Shown in pieces: positions 10,196 through 19,257 of a DNA stretch of 64,000 nt; positions within the stretch are counted from its first letter, which is position 1; each line of letters starts with the position of its first letter. Origin of the DNA: Roseivirga spongicola (lineage in GTDB: Bacteria; Bacteroidota; Bacteroidia; Cytophagales; Cyclobacteriaceae); the NCBI RefSeq assembly GCF_001592965.1, contig NZ_LRPC01000001.1, positions 372,001 to 436,000 of the forward strand, read 5' to 3'. Under the pieces are notes generated by a model. It had not been told where the DNA came from. It saw nothing but the letters and a program-made list of their open reading frames with translations, and ran no database searches. The translations under genes were made by a program, and so were the position numbers.

Positions 10196-12538
10196 TTAAA
10201 ATCTTATTGATAGACCAGCCCCCATACCGAAGCGATTATCATAGCTACCTACAAGCGAAACATTCTTGGAAAGCATATACTCAGCCCCTGCGCTCCAAAC
10301 CACTTCATCGGAATAGTTGGCACCATTCTCGAAGTCGTTCACTAAACCAAAATCGGCCTGATATTCATAATAGCCAAATAGGGAGACCTTTGGAAAAACC
10401 ATGACTGATCTGGCCAAACTTATTCTAGGCCTGAGCTCATTGTCCAGACGTGCGTCCAGGCTGAACAGGTAGGGGGTTAAGTAGCGTATACCAGCTACAG
10501 CCGTGGTATTGGTGTCGTCCAAGCTTTCAGGAACAGTGTTTTCAACATTAATACCAGCAAATACAGTAAGGTAGTCATATAAATACCGCTCATAGGTGAA
10601 CTCTGCTTCAAAATTGTTGTTCCAACCATATTCTGCAGAGAGGTTAAATTGATTTCGAATATTAGCAGTGCTTAAATTGATTGCCGTCATATGAGAGGCC
10701 ATATCGAGCATATTGAAAGAATAGTATTGATCGGTTTCATCAATCAACTTAGACACCGGATACTCATCCATCCTTGGATCTCTTGGAGTATCGTAACTGA
10801 CAATGCGCGCCATTCCCGACATCATATGGTAAAGGATATGACAGTGAAAGAACCAGTCCCCTGTTTCTTCACTACCATAAAACTCAATGGTTATTTTTTG
10901 CATTGGGGGCACATTTACTGTGTGTTTTAACGGTGAGTATTCGCCATTTTCATTGATTACCCTAAAGAAATGGCCATGCAAGTGCATAGGGTGATGCATC
11001 ATGGTGAGGTTGTTAAAGGTAATTCTGGTCACTTCCCCACCATTGATTTTTATTTTGTCGGTTTCGGACAGAGGAATGCCGTTCAAACTCCAAATGTACC
11101 TTTGCATGTTTCCTGTTAGATTGAGTAGAATCTCTTTTACTGGTAAATCGGGAGAGTAAGTGGTCTTTTCAGGCGCTTTTAGATAATCGTAATTATATTC
11201 TGAAAACATAGACATACCTTCCATGTTCTGCATTTTTCCTTCTTCATCTGCCATATCCATCTCATCCATGTTATGATGTGCCATGGTTGTATCTTTAGCC
11301 ATATTCATGCTGCCCATCTGGTTTTTTGAATGAGCACCATGCATGCCATGATCCATTTCCTGCATGGCCCCCATTTCGTCTTTCATTTGCATTCCCCACT
11401 TTTCCATCATTTTGTAGGGTTCGTCTTTTTTGGGATTAAACTTGAGTGCAGGCGCACCCATTTTCATGTCCATTTCGGCCATTTTCATCATCATTCCTAT
11501 TTTATCAGGCCTGGGTACGTCTGGCGCAAGAATTACATTTCCCTGTCCAAGGAATGCAGAGGTTTGGCCGGAACCGTCTTGAGCGGTAGCCCGGAACTCA
11601 ATTTTTCCTTGCTCAGGTATGGTGACGATAAAATCGTAGGTTTCGGCTACTCCTATAAAGGTTTTATCATGTTTTACCGGCACAACATCAAGACCATCCG
11701 CAGAGACCAAGGTTGGGGATTCTCCTCCAAATGTCATCCAGAATGACGTTGAGGCAGCACCATTAATCACCCTGAGCCTGACTTTTTCTCCCGGCTTAAA
11801 ATCCGGGTATTCTTGGGTTGTGGCTCCGTTGGTTAAAAAAGCAGGGTAGTAAATGTCTGCAATGTCAGCTCCTTCCATCCGTTGTTTCCAAAAATTCAAT
11901 TGGGCTTTCAGCCCCCCTCTTGCTATTACTTGATTGAGCGGGGTTGCCGTGCCTTTTTTTATGTTGTACCACTCGGTCCCGCCCCTTAAAAAGCGTAGAA
12001 TGTTATGAGGTTTTTCATTTGTCCAGTCAGACAGAACGACCACAAGTTCTTTTTCATATTGAAGGCTTTTTTCCTTAGGCTGAATAACGATAGAACCATA
12101 TACCCCGCTCTGTTCCTGGAGCATGGTATGGGAGTGGTACCAATATGTACCAGACTGCCTCAGGGGAAACTCATACTTTTGGGTATGCCCGGGCTCTATG
12201 GGAGGTGTGGTAAGATAAGGAACACCATCATAAAAATTAGGAAGTAAGAGCCCGTGCCAGTGTATTGAAGTCTCCACATCCATTTCATTCTTCACATAGA
12301 TCACAGCGTAGCCCCCTTCTTTAAAAGTAAGCGTTGGACCAGGGATTCCACCATTCAAAGTCATCCCCATAACCTGCTTACCGGCTTTGTCCACCATTTC
12401 TTTCCGAATGGTCAAATGATATGTGACAGTATCTGTTTGGGCGTGGGCGATGGAAACGTAGCCAAGCGATAGGATATATAGGAAGCAGATATAGCGAATG
12501 GCTTTCAAATGGCTGGCGTATATTTGTAATGTTTTCAT
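10196..12538 (-). CDS. Multicopper oxidase fused to a CopB-like outer-membrane barrel
   Basis: A 780-residue exported protein. A signal peptide ends near SIAHAQ (residue 34). The three-cupredoxin oxidase has type 2/3 copper ligands HWHG (93-96), HSH (135-137), HPMHLHGH (about 514-521) and HCHILYHMMSGM (about 566-577). A long Met/His-rich stretch (about 345-450), a Cu(I)-binding feature of CopA/PcoA proteins, lies between. After about residue 600 the sequence changes to alternating beta strands ending in RF, resembling PcoB/CopB barrels. The oxidase would convert toxic Cu(I) to Cu(II) in the periplasm. PcoA and PcoB are normally separate genes, so this is a fusion. Confidence 0.88.
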   Translation of the reverse strand: MKTLQIYASHLKAIRYICFLYILSLGYVSIAHAQTDTVTYHLTIRKEMVDKAGKQVMGMTLNGGIPGPTLTFKEGGYAVIYVKNEMDVETSIHWHGLLLPNFYDGVPYLTTPPIEPGHTQKYEFPLRQSGTYWYHSHTMLQEQSGVYGSIVIQPKEKSLQYEKELVVVLSDWTNEKPHNILRFLRGGTEWYNIKKGTATPLNQVIARGGLKAQLNFWKQRMEGADIADIYYPAFLTNGATTQEYPDFKPGEKVRLRVINGAASTSFWMTFGGESPTLVSADGLDVVPVKHDKTFIGVAETYDFIVTIPEQGKIEFRATAQDGSGQTSAFLGQGNVILAPDVPRPDKIGMMMKMAEMDMKMGAPALKFNPKKDEPYKMMEKWGMQMKDEMGAMQEMDHGMHGAHSKNQMGSMNMAKDTTMAHHNMDEMDMADEEGKMQNMEGMSMFSEYNYDYLKAPEKTTYSPDLPVKEILLNLTGNMQRYIWSLNGIPLSETDKIKINGGEVTRITFNNLTMMHHPMHLHGHFFRVINENGEYSPLKHTVNVPPMQKITIEFYGSEETGDWFFHCHILYHMMSGMARIVSYDTPRDPRMDEYPVSKLIDETDQYYSFNMLDMASHMTAINLSTANIRNQFNLSAEYGWNNNFEAEFTYERYLYDYLTVFAGINVENTVPESLDDTNTTAVAGIRYLTPYLFSLDARLDNELRPRISLARSVMVFPKVSLFGYYEYQADFGLVNDFENGANYSDEVVWSAGAEYMLSKNVSLVGSYDNRFGMGAGLSIRF

Positions 12539-12629
12539 TCTTCAATGTCTTTAATTGGTAACTGTTCAACTATGGATATTGATTATGAGAGGCAAGGCTG
12601 CACTTTGCAACCTCACCTTTACTCAAGGG

Positions 12630-13388
12630 TTATTCGTCTTCTAACTGCGCAATTTCAATTGAACGCAACATTAGTTTTCCGGTACCCTCTAGCATGATCC
12701 CAACAAATCCGTTTGGCATTTTGTCGCCATGACCATGCGTAACCATCTTATCGTTGAGGTAACCTTTAAAGTGTGTCCCAGCGGCAGATGCACGAAGGTT
12801 TATCCAGCCGGATGTGCTTTCAAAATCACCCTCATCAAAAATGGTTTCCTTTCCATTTACAATTCTCCCCAACTTCAGGTGGTTACCATTTATTGATACA
12901 AACTCATAATTCTCAGTGCTTTTGGCATGGTGTATCAGTTTCAATGTTCCATTAAAATTGCTGGGATCAACAGCGGCAATCATACCAATGTTGCCGTAGG
13001 TTTTGTGGAATACAAAGGCTGTTGGAGTTCCATCTGCCGTAAGTTCCAGTGTACTAACACCTTCGGTTTGCACCATTTTAGGTGCAATGTTCTGCGTTGC
13101 TCCTGTTATGTAGTGAAAGTCTGAGGCCAGCAAGGCAACAGCATCACCGCTAGGAGTCCAAATACTGGAACCTCCATTGTCCGGTGCTTCCTCGCCATGT
13201 GCATGTCCACCCATTTCTTCACCATGTGCATGCTCGGCAGTCTCATTCTCGGGTTGATGGTGAGCCGAAGCTTCCTCATGTTCAGGCATAGATGAGCTAT
13301 CGGTCTTCTTTTTACCGTTACAGGAGCTCAAACTCAAAATGCCCGCTAAAAACAGTACTGTATAAACTATTGTTGTTCCTTTTTTCAT
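12630..13388 (-). CDS. His-rich lipoprotein of the copper cluster
   Basis: A 252-residue lipoprotein. The start at 13388 gives a clean signal peptide with the lipobox LSSC (Cys23); a longer frame adds 39 residues unlike a signal and is rejected. Residues 35-70 are rich in His and Glu (repeated HAHGEE), a likely metal-binding tail. The rest looks like a beta-sandwich with a laminin/glucanase-like pattern (GTLKLIHHAK, GWINLRASAAGTHFKGYLN). It probably binds or buffers metal at the periplasmic face. Role inferred from composition and neighbours. Confidence 0.65.
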   Translation of the reverse strand: MKKGTTIVYTVLFLAGILSLSSCNGKKKTDSSSMPEHEEASAHHQPENETAEHAHGEEMGGHAHGEEAPDNGGSSIWTPSGDAVALLASDFHYITGATQNIAPKMVQTEGVSTLELTADGTPTAFVFHKTYGNIGMIAAVDPSNFNGTLKLIHHAKSTENYEFVSINGNHLKLGRIVNGKETIFDEGDFESTSGWINLRASAAGTHFKGYLNDKMVTHGHGDKMPNGFVGIMLEGTGKLMLRSIEIAQLEDE

Positions 13389-13416
13389 CGTTGATGTAAT
13401 TAGATTTTCGTTAAAA

Positions 13417-13869
13417 TTATTTTGCTGTACCCACTCCATACTTATAGACCAGCTTTCCTCCCAGATCGGCTGTTTTGGCAACCAGCACCATGCCCGTTGC
13501 ACCAAGTATGAACAGAAGGATCAGCACCCATTTTTTCTTATCGAGTCGCTGCCAAAAGATAAATAATCGCAGCAGGGCATAGCCACCCAGGTAATACAGC
13601 GTATAATGTGCCCAGTCAGAATGCTTGCTGGCTGTTACCTCCCCTTGCATGGGTACAGAAACCAAGTCAATGGCCTGGCTACCACTTAGAAAAGCTGCCA
13701 AAGCTGAAATGGCTCCTATAACATACATCCATATAGCAGCCCTTCTAAGCCATTCTTTAGTTCTGAAAACCAAAGAAAAATCGAACAGGACCGCCAACAT
13801 CCATAATGCTATTGGAAAGTGGATGATCATTGGATGCAAGTTCGGAGCCCAATCTGGTATAAAATCCAT
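13417..13869 (-). CDS. DUF2231 family membrane protein
   Basis: A 150-residue protein with four hydrophobic segments and the family signatures NLHPMIIHFPIALW near the N-terminus and GGKLVYKYGVG at the C-terminus. DUF2231 proteins are small inner-membrane proteins of unknown function often found with copper or haem genes; the conserved His residues in the first motif may bind metal or haem. It lies 28 bp upstream of the lipoprotein gene in the same operon. Confidence 0.82.
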   Translation of the reverse strand: MDFIPDWAPNLHPMIIHFPIALWMLAVLFDFSLVFRTKEWLRRAAIWMYVIGAISALAAFLSGSQAIDLVSVPMQGEVTASKHSDWAHYTLYYLGGYALLRLFIFWQRLDKKKWVLILLFILGATGMVLVAKTADLGGKLVYKYGVGTAK

Positions 13870-13884
13870 GTCGATCTGGGTTAA

Positions 13885-14343
13885 TTATTTGGCATTTCTT
13901 GAAGAGGTATGGGTCATCATTATTTTCCATTCCCCATTTTCCTTCTTTAGAATAGAAGTGGCCACACCTGATTTCTTTATTGTTCTATCGCCTTCGGGTA
14001 ATACTATGGTGTAGATGTAGGTTTCGGTAGTAAAAGCATAAGGTAGATCCAGCTTTGTCTCTACTTTATAATCCGAGAACTTGAAAGATTTGAATTGACC
14101 AAGTTCCGGCCCCAAATGATGCTCCAGGTAGTGGACAAATGTACCTTCCACACCTCCCGATTCAAATATTTGTGAGTCGGTGGTAAAAAGGTCAGAAAGG
14201 CCAGTAATTTTTAGGCTTTCCAGCCCCTTTTTGTAGTCTTTCAATACTTGTTCTACAGCTTTGACTTCATTGCTAATTTGAGCATTGAGCATGCTGGCCC
14301 CTAATGTAAATAAGGCTATTAGTATCAATATTTTCGTTTTCAT
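13885..14343 (-). CDS. Exported SnoaL/NTF2-like protein (DUF4440 type)
   Basis: A 152-residue protein with a signal peptide ending near SMLNAQ (residue 22). The remainder has the cone-shaped NTF2-like pattern: long N-terminal helices, then strands ending in NGEWKIMMTHTSSR, the classic tail of DUF4440/SnoaL-like domains. It is the first gene of the copper operon (15 bp before the DUF2231 gene). It may bind a small ligand in the periplasm; no catalytic assignment is possible. Confidence 0.72.
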   Translation of the reverse strand: MKTKILILIALFTLGASMLNAQISNEVKAVEQVLKDYKKGLESLKITGLSDLFTTDSQIFESGGVEGTFVHYLEHHLGPELGQFKSFKFSDYKVETKLDLPYAFTTETYIYTIVLPEGDRTIKKSGVATSILKKENGEWKIMMTHTSSRNAK

Positions 14344-14487
14344 GTTTTTGTAATTAACGGTTCATAGGCCAGGTCGAATAACCGCTTTGTTAAAGCACTC
14401 GCCCAGACTAACTGCTTCAAGGAATTGCCGCTATGCAAAATCCTTGTAGCAAATGATGAATAGATGATTGTGTCCTGCAGATTTAAT

Positions 14488-14504
14488 TGCATTGAGCAAA
14501 TGCA
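14488..14504. promoter_or_regulatory. Inverted repeat upstream of the copper operon
   Basis: TGCATT and AATGCA are separated by five bases, inside a wider CCTGCA...TGCAGG pair. It lies in the 224-bp gap before the first gene of the copper operon (ATG at 14343). A regulator site or a transcript hairpin are both possible. Confidence 0.3.
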
Positions 14505-14567
14505 GGAAAAAATGGTTTTTAAATGGTGGATATAATATTATTCACCCAAAAACTCTTGGAGGGGATT

Positions 14568-15029
14568 CTATATTATGAAAGTTTGAAACAGGACTTGTTT
14601 GCTTCGATCCTGAAATGGTGGAGGTAAATTAAAGTAATGTTCTAAGTTCCTACCTTGCTCTACCGGGGCCACTACCTTAGTTGAAGGAGGGAACCCAGTA
14701 TAAAACACCTTTGCTATATGAAGAAAGGTGTAGGTTTTGCCCTGCTCTTTGAACAGTTGAGCAAAGAACTGTTTGGTTACATCTTCACAGCAGTCGTCAT
14801 CATCCTCAGAACCATGGTTGTGGCCATCTGAGTGATCGGAATGTTCATGGCTATGTGCCTCTTGATTATTTGCAGGATGAGAACCTTCGTGCTGATGGGT
14901 TAGGCCAACCTCAAAACCACATAGAATATTCAAAAGAAAAACTGCTGACACCGTTAAGGTCAGAAATGCGGATATTCCAGTCTTCGATTTGCTATTCAGG
15001 TTAATCATCCAGTTAAATATATTGAGCAA
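14568..15029 (-). CDS. HYC_CC_PP-type exported protein
   Basis: A 153-residue protein with a hydrophobic N-terminal segment (about residues 17-40), a His/Glu/Asp-rich stretch (about 44-75), a double cysteine (DDCCEDV) and a proline triplet near the C-terminus (LPPPFQDRSK). His-rich, CC and PP motifs in this order match a Bacteroidetes family found near metal efflux genes. The translation start could be the ATG at 15008, which gives a tighter signal. It probably senses or buffers metal outside the cytoplasm; that is inference. Confidence 0.7.
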   Translation of the reverse strand: MLNIFNWMINLNSKSKTGISAFLTLTVSAVFLLNILCGFEVGLTHQHEGSHPANNQEAHSHEHSDHSDGHNHGSEDDDDCCEDVTKQFFAQLFKEQGKTYTFLHIAKVFYTGFPPSTKVVAPVEQGRNLEHYFNLPPPFQDRSKQVLFQTFII

Positions 15030-15180
15030 AACTGGCTTTTAAAAGAAGGATGCCTACAATCTTACAATTTCGACAGTTTAGATATAGTTTCTGAAGAATT
15101 TTTCTCATTGGTAGAATTCCATCGCCATGAGGTATATCTTCTGCCATGCTCATGTTTTACTCTATGATTATGTCTATTAC

Positions 15181-15396
15181 AGCAAGCTCAAAGCATTAAA
15201 GACTAGCACCAGTGTAGAGCCTTCATGGATTAAGACCGCGGTGCCGATGTTGGCAAACCTGAAAACTGTAGCAGGAATTGATAAGGCCACAATACCAAAA
15301 CTCGTCCATAGATTTTGCCTGATTCTACTTTTTGATTTTTGCCCAGCCCAATAGCAAAGAGCAAAGTTTCAAGTTTGTCGGCCATCAGGGCAATGA
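15181..15396 (-). pseudogene. Remnant of the C-terminus of an SPC-type P1B ATPase
   Basis: Translated on the minus strand, this stretch gives pieces such as ALMADKLETLLFAIGLGK and, in another frame, HEGSTLVLVFNALSLL. These align with the last ~70 residues of the intact ATPase ending at 16314. Frameshifts and the loss of everything upstream show it is dead. It lies in the 487-bp gap between the HYC_CC_PP-type gene and the CDF transporter; I see nothing else there. It probably marks an older copy of the metal-efflux genes or a recombination scar. Confidence 0.8.
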
Positions 15397-15516
15397 TGCC
15401 GAGGCGGCTATCTTTTCATAGTCGTCAGCATGGGATAAGTCCATTTTTAAATTTCCATCTCAAAGTGAGCAGCCTCCCACCCATAACCATCCATTCACTT
15501 ATTTAGAGTATAAGCA

Positions 15517-16308
15517 TCACTTTGCTAACTTTAATATTCTGATAGCTCCGCGCATCACGAAACCAAAAACGACCCCGCCTACGAACAAGTCAGGCCATTT
15601 GCTTTCCAGCCAGTAAACTAGTACCCCGGCCAGTATCACCCCTCCGTTGACGATGATGTCATTAGAAGTGAAAATTGCACTGGCCTGCATGTGGGCCTCT
15701 TTACTTTTTGCCTTGTTGATCAGCCATAGCGAGACAAGGTTACCTGCTAAAGCGAGCAGCGATACAATGATCATCCACTGGAATAGAGGCGTTTCGCTTT
15801 GGGTGAAAAATCTGCGTAATACTTCCGAAAAGCCAAGCAGTGCCAGCCCCATCTGAAAATAACCACTGATCTTTGCTACTTTTTTCTTACGGGAAATAGC
15901 TGCCCCCACCGCAAATAGACTCAGAGCATAAACAATAGAATCAGCCAGCATATCCAACGAGTCGGCTATCAGGCCCATGGAGCTGGATATCCAGCCGGTG
16001 GTCATTTCGGCTACAAAAAATCCAAAATTGATGCCCAGCACCCACCAGAGTATTTTCTTGTGTTTGGTCTCGTCTTCGGCAATGGGCATTTCTGCCTCAG
16101 AAGTACCTTGGAGTTGATCACTGAGGTTTAATTCACTGATGGCATTTTGTATAGGCAGTACTTCATCCTGATGGAAGACTTCCAGCTTACGTGCGGGAAT
16201 GTCAAACTCCAGGTGTTTTACCTGGCTGAGAGGTTCCAGCTTCATGCGGATCATTTGCTCCTCAGAGGGGCAGTCCATTTTGGTTATTATGAAAGTACTT
16301 TTATTCAA
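15517..16308 (-). CDS. CDF-family cation transporter with HMA-like N-terminus
   Basis: A 263-residue cation diffusion facilitator. The N-terminal ~70 residues resemble an HMA domain with a reduced motif (TKMDCPSEEQM). Then come about six membrane segments with the paired acidic metal sites ADSLDMLADS (about 113-122) and TSNDIIVNG (about 213-221). CDF proteins export divalent metals such as Zn, Co, Fe or Cd by proton antiport. The usual cytoplasmic C-terminal domain is missing. It starts 5 bp after the P-type ATPase gene in the same operon. Confidence 0.88.
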   Translation of the reverse strand: MNKSTFIITKMDCPSEEQMIRMKLEPLSQVKHLEFDIPARKLEVFHQDEVLPIQNAISELNLSDQLQGTSEAEMPIAEDETKHKKILWWVLGINFGFFVAEMTTGWISSSMGLIADSLDMLADSIVYALSLFAVGAAISRKKKVAKISGYFQMGLALLGFSEVLRRFFTQSETPLFQWMIIVSLLALAGNLVSLWLINKAKSKEAHMQASAIFTSNDIIVNGGVILAGVLVYWLESKWPDLFVGGVVFGFVMRGAIRILKLAK

Positions 16309-16313
16309 TTTTC

Positions 16314-18812
16314 TTATTCTTTATAAGCTAACAATCTCAGCGCATTAAAGACTACAACCAAGGTTGAACCTTCATGAATAAGCACTGCAATACCGATATT
16401 GGCCAAACCAAAAATGGTTGAAGGAATGAGCAAAGCCACTATTCCCAAACTCACCCAGAGATTTTGCTTGATAATGCCTTTGGCCTTTCTACTTAAACCG
16501 ATTGCAAAAGGTAAGGTTTCCAGCTTATCGGCCATCAGGGCAATGTCGGCTGTTTCCAGGGCTACATCGCTTCCTGCCGCTCCCATAGCAATTCCTACGG
16601 TACTGTTGGCCATTGCCGGGGCATCATTTACGCCATCACCCACCATCGCCACTTTGTCTTCCTTTTCTCTAAGCTCCTTAATGGCCTCTACTTTTTCTTC
16701 CGGCAGCAAACTGCCCCAGGCATCTGTAAGGCCAATTTCTTTGGCCACTGCATCGGCCACTTTCTGGTTATCACCGGTGAGCATGATCATGCGTTTGATA
16801 CCAATCTTTTTCAGTTGCGCTAAGGTATTTTTCGCTTCTTCTCTTGGCGTATCCATCAAGGCGATGATGCCTATGTAATCGTCATTTTGACGGATCAGCA
16901 TGGTAGTATTGCCATCTGACTCAAGTGACTTTACTTTTTCTTCTATTTCATTGGATGGCTTTTTGTCGTCCAGTGACTCAAACAGATCCAGGTTGCCAAT
17001 GTAGACTTTGTCACTTCCCAATGTGGCTTTGATCCCTTTCCCAAGCACTGCCTCCAGGTCTTTCGCCTCAGGTATGTCAGCACCCTTCAGTCGCTCTTTT
17101 CCGTCACGCACTACGGCCTTTGCCAGTGGGTGATCACTAAGACCCTCTACTGCCACTGCTATTTTCAGTAATTCTTCTTCTTTCACATCACCCAGGACTA
17201 CCACTTCGGTTAACTTAGGCTTCCCTTCTGTTAGTGTGCCGGTCTTATCAAAAGCCAGGGCAGTAAGTACGCCTAAATCTTCCAATGGACGGCCACCTTT
17301 GATAAGCACCCCACTTTTGGCTGCCCGGGCTACTCCACTGAGCACAGCACTTGGAGTTGCAATGGCTAATGCACATGGGCTGGCTGCTACCAGCACGGCC
17401 ATGGCGCGGTAGAAACTTTCACTAAAAGTTTCGTCAAGGACTAGAAATGCGAAATTGAGCAACACCACCAGAACCAATACAGCAGGCACAAAATATTTCT
17501 CAAACTTATCGGTAAGCTGTTGGGTAGGCGATTTCTGGGTCTGGGCTTCATTCACCAGTTTCACAAGGCGGGAGAGCGTAGAGTCCTTCGCTACTTTCAT
17601 CACTTTAATTTCCAGTGTATTATTGCCATTGATCGTACCGGAAAAGGCACGGTTCTCGTCTTTGATGTCTTTTTCCTGTGACCAGTCTTTATTGGGATCA
17701 TCCACAGGTTCTTTATCTACGGGCACACTTTCCCCGGTAATAGGTGCTTGATTTACGCTACTCCGACCATCTACTACCACACCATCGGCTGAAATTTTGC
17801 TATTAGGCTTCACTACGATGATGTCTCCAATGCTCAGTTCTTCTATACCTACTTCTTCTGTTTTTCCATTTCTCTTGAGCAAGGCGGTTTTAGGGGCCAG
17901 TTCTGCCAAAGCAGCAATAGATTTACGGGCCTTGTTCATGGCATGATGCTCCAGAGCATGACCCATGCTAAAGAGGAACAGTAACAGGGCACCTTCTGCC
18001 CATTCACCCAGAATAGCCGCACCGATGGCTGCTACCAGCATTAGGAAATCTATCTCAAAACCGCCTTTGGCAACTGTTTGAATGGCTTCTTTAGCCGTAA
18101 AAAAGCCTCCAAAGAAATACGCTGCGATGTAGAGCGCCAAGCTTACCCATGAAGGTATAGCTTCAACAAAGGACAGCCCAAAACCAATGCCGAGCAATGC
18201 CCCGCAGATGATGGAAAAGATCAGCTCGGTATTTTTGCCAAAAATACCACCGTGTGAGTGGTCGTGATCTTCACCTTCCTCATGTGAATGCTCATCCTCT
18301 TTTTCTTGGGTTTCCTTTTGTTCAGGTTTCTTGGCTTGCTGAAGAAATCGCTCAGCACTTACCTGCGTATCGGGTATGTCAAGACCTTCTTTCCTTAACG
18401 ATTTAAGTATCTCCGCTTCAACTATTACGGTGGTATCAAATTCCAAACGCACCATGCCGGAACCCGAGACGGAAGCTTCCAGAATGCCCGCTTTGTTTCT
18501 AAGGTTTCGCTCTATGTTACGGGCATGGCGTGTATGCCTTATTCCCTCTACTTCTATGAGTTTATGACCAAACTTCCCGGTGATCTCAGCCCCGGTTTGC
18601 TCCGCCAGTTTTTGGATCCGGTCAATGGATATTACCTGAGGATCATAATGGAAGCAGAGTTGTGGCACACCATTGTCGGTTTCATCAGCCACATGTACTT
18701 TTTCAAGCCCATCTTTGTCCTGAAGCTGGCGGATCAGTTTATCTACGCATTGGTCTTTTTCATCAGGCACTTCGGGCAGGATGAGTGGTATTTTTATCTG
18801 TAGTTTTTTCAT
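16314..18812 (-). CDS. P1B-type heavy-metal ATPase with SPC motif
   Basis: An 832-residue metal-export ATPase. The start at 18812 directly follows the Fur-family stop; an ATG 36 bases earlier lies inside that gene. It has two weak N-terminal ferredoxin-like domains, a His/Asp/Glu-rich stretch (about 171-190), the membrane motif AASPCALAIATP (about 475), DKTGT (about 519), GDGVNDAP and a late HEGSTL motif in the last helix. SPC plus a HEG motif is the signature of P1B-4 ATPases, which export Co(II), Fe(II) or Zn(II) rather than copper. It sits between the Fur-type regulator and the CDF transporter. Confidence 0.93.
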   Translation of the reverse strand: MKKLQIKIPLILPEVPDEKDQCVDKLIRQLQDKDGLEKVHVADETDNGVPQLCFHYDPQVISIDRIQKLAEQTGAEITGKFGHKLIEVEGIRHTRHARNIERNLRNKAGILEASVSGSGMVRLEFDTTVIVEAEILKSLRKEGLDIPDTQVSAERFLQQAKKPEQKETQEKEDEHSHEEGEDHDHSHGGIFGKNTELIFSIICGALLGIGFGLSFVEAIPSWVSLALYIAAYFFGGFFTAKEAIQTVAKGGFEIDFLMLVAAIGAAILGEWAEGALLLFLFSMGHALEHHAMNKARKSIAALAELAPKTALLKRNGKTEEVGIEELSIGDIIVVKPNSKISADGVVVDGRSSVNQAPITGESVPVDKEPVDDPNKDWSQEKDIKDENRAFSGTINGNNTLEIKVMKVAKDSTLSRLVKLVNEAQTQKSPTQQLTDKFEKYFVPAVLVLVVLLNFAFLVLDETFSESFYRAMAVLVAASPCALAIATPSAVLSGVARAAKSGVLIKGGRPLEDLGVLTALAFDKTGTLTEGKPKLTEVVVLGDVKEEELLKIAVAVEGLSDHPLAKAVVRDGKERLKGADIPEAKDLEAVLGKGIKATLGSDKVYIGNLDLFESLDDKKPSNEIEEKVKSLESDGNTTMLIRQNDDYIGIIALMDTPREEAKNTLAQLKKIGIKRMIMLTGDNQKVADAVAKEIGLTDAWGSLLPEEKVEAIKELREKEDKVAMVGDGVNDAPAMANSTVGIAMGAAGSDVALETADIALMADKLETLPFAIGLSRKAKGIIKQNLWVSLGIVALLIPSTIFGLANIGIAVLIHEGSTLVVVFNALRLLAYKE

Positions 18813-18813
18813 G

Positions 18814-19245
18814 TTAGTTGTTTTTTGGAATGGTTGAACAGACATCACAAACTCCTTTCACTACCAGGTTGGCTTCCTCCGGTTGATATCGTTCAGGCAA
18901 TTCTATATTGGGTATTTTGTAGCTGGTCAGGCATTTGGTTTGTCCGCATATTCTACAGTGAAAATGCAAATGCAAATCCCTTTCTATTTCACATTTACAA
19001 CCATCTTCGCACAAAGCATACTTGGGCACACCGGTACCATCATCAATACTATGTACCATCCCATTTTCTTCAAACACCTTCAATGTTCTATAGAGGGTTG
19101 TCCGGTCAGATTTCTCAAATGCCTCATAGATATCTGTAAGGCTCACGGCAGCTTCTCTTTCAAGCAAGTATTCCAAAACCAGCAGGCGCATGGCTGTTGG
19201 CTTGATACTGTGTGATTTTAAATTTTCTTCTAATGCTCTGATCAT
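18814..19245 (-). CDS. Fur-family metal-responsive repressor
   Basis: A 143-residue protein. It has a winged-helix N-terminal half (AVSLTDIYEAFEKSDRTTLYRTLKVFEENG) and a C-terminal dimer domain with HLHFHCRICGQTKCL and GVCDVCS, the CxxC pairs that hold structural zinc in Fur/Zur/PerR proteins. It lies inside the efflux operon, 12 bp after czcB and one base before the ATPase gene, so it likely represses this operon and is induced by excess metal. Which metal it senses cannot be read from sequence. Confidence 0.92.
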   Translation of the reverse strand: MIRALEENLKSHSIKPTAMRLLVLEYLLEREAAVSLTDIYEAFEKSDRTTLYRTLKVFEENGMVHSIDDGTGVPKYALCEDGCKCEIERDLHLHFHCRICGQTKCLTSYKIPNIELPERYQPEEANLVVKGVCDVCSTIPKNN

Positions 19246-19257
19246 GATTTTTCTATA

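Noticed and set aside
11330-11746. A His/Phe-rich plus-strand frame of 138 residues
   Set aside because: It is the antisense shadow of the Met/His-rich part of the multicopper oxidase.
15127-15354. A plus-strand 75-residue frame
   Set aside because: It lies antisense over the ATPase remnant; similarity is on the minus strand.
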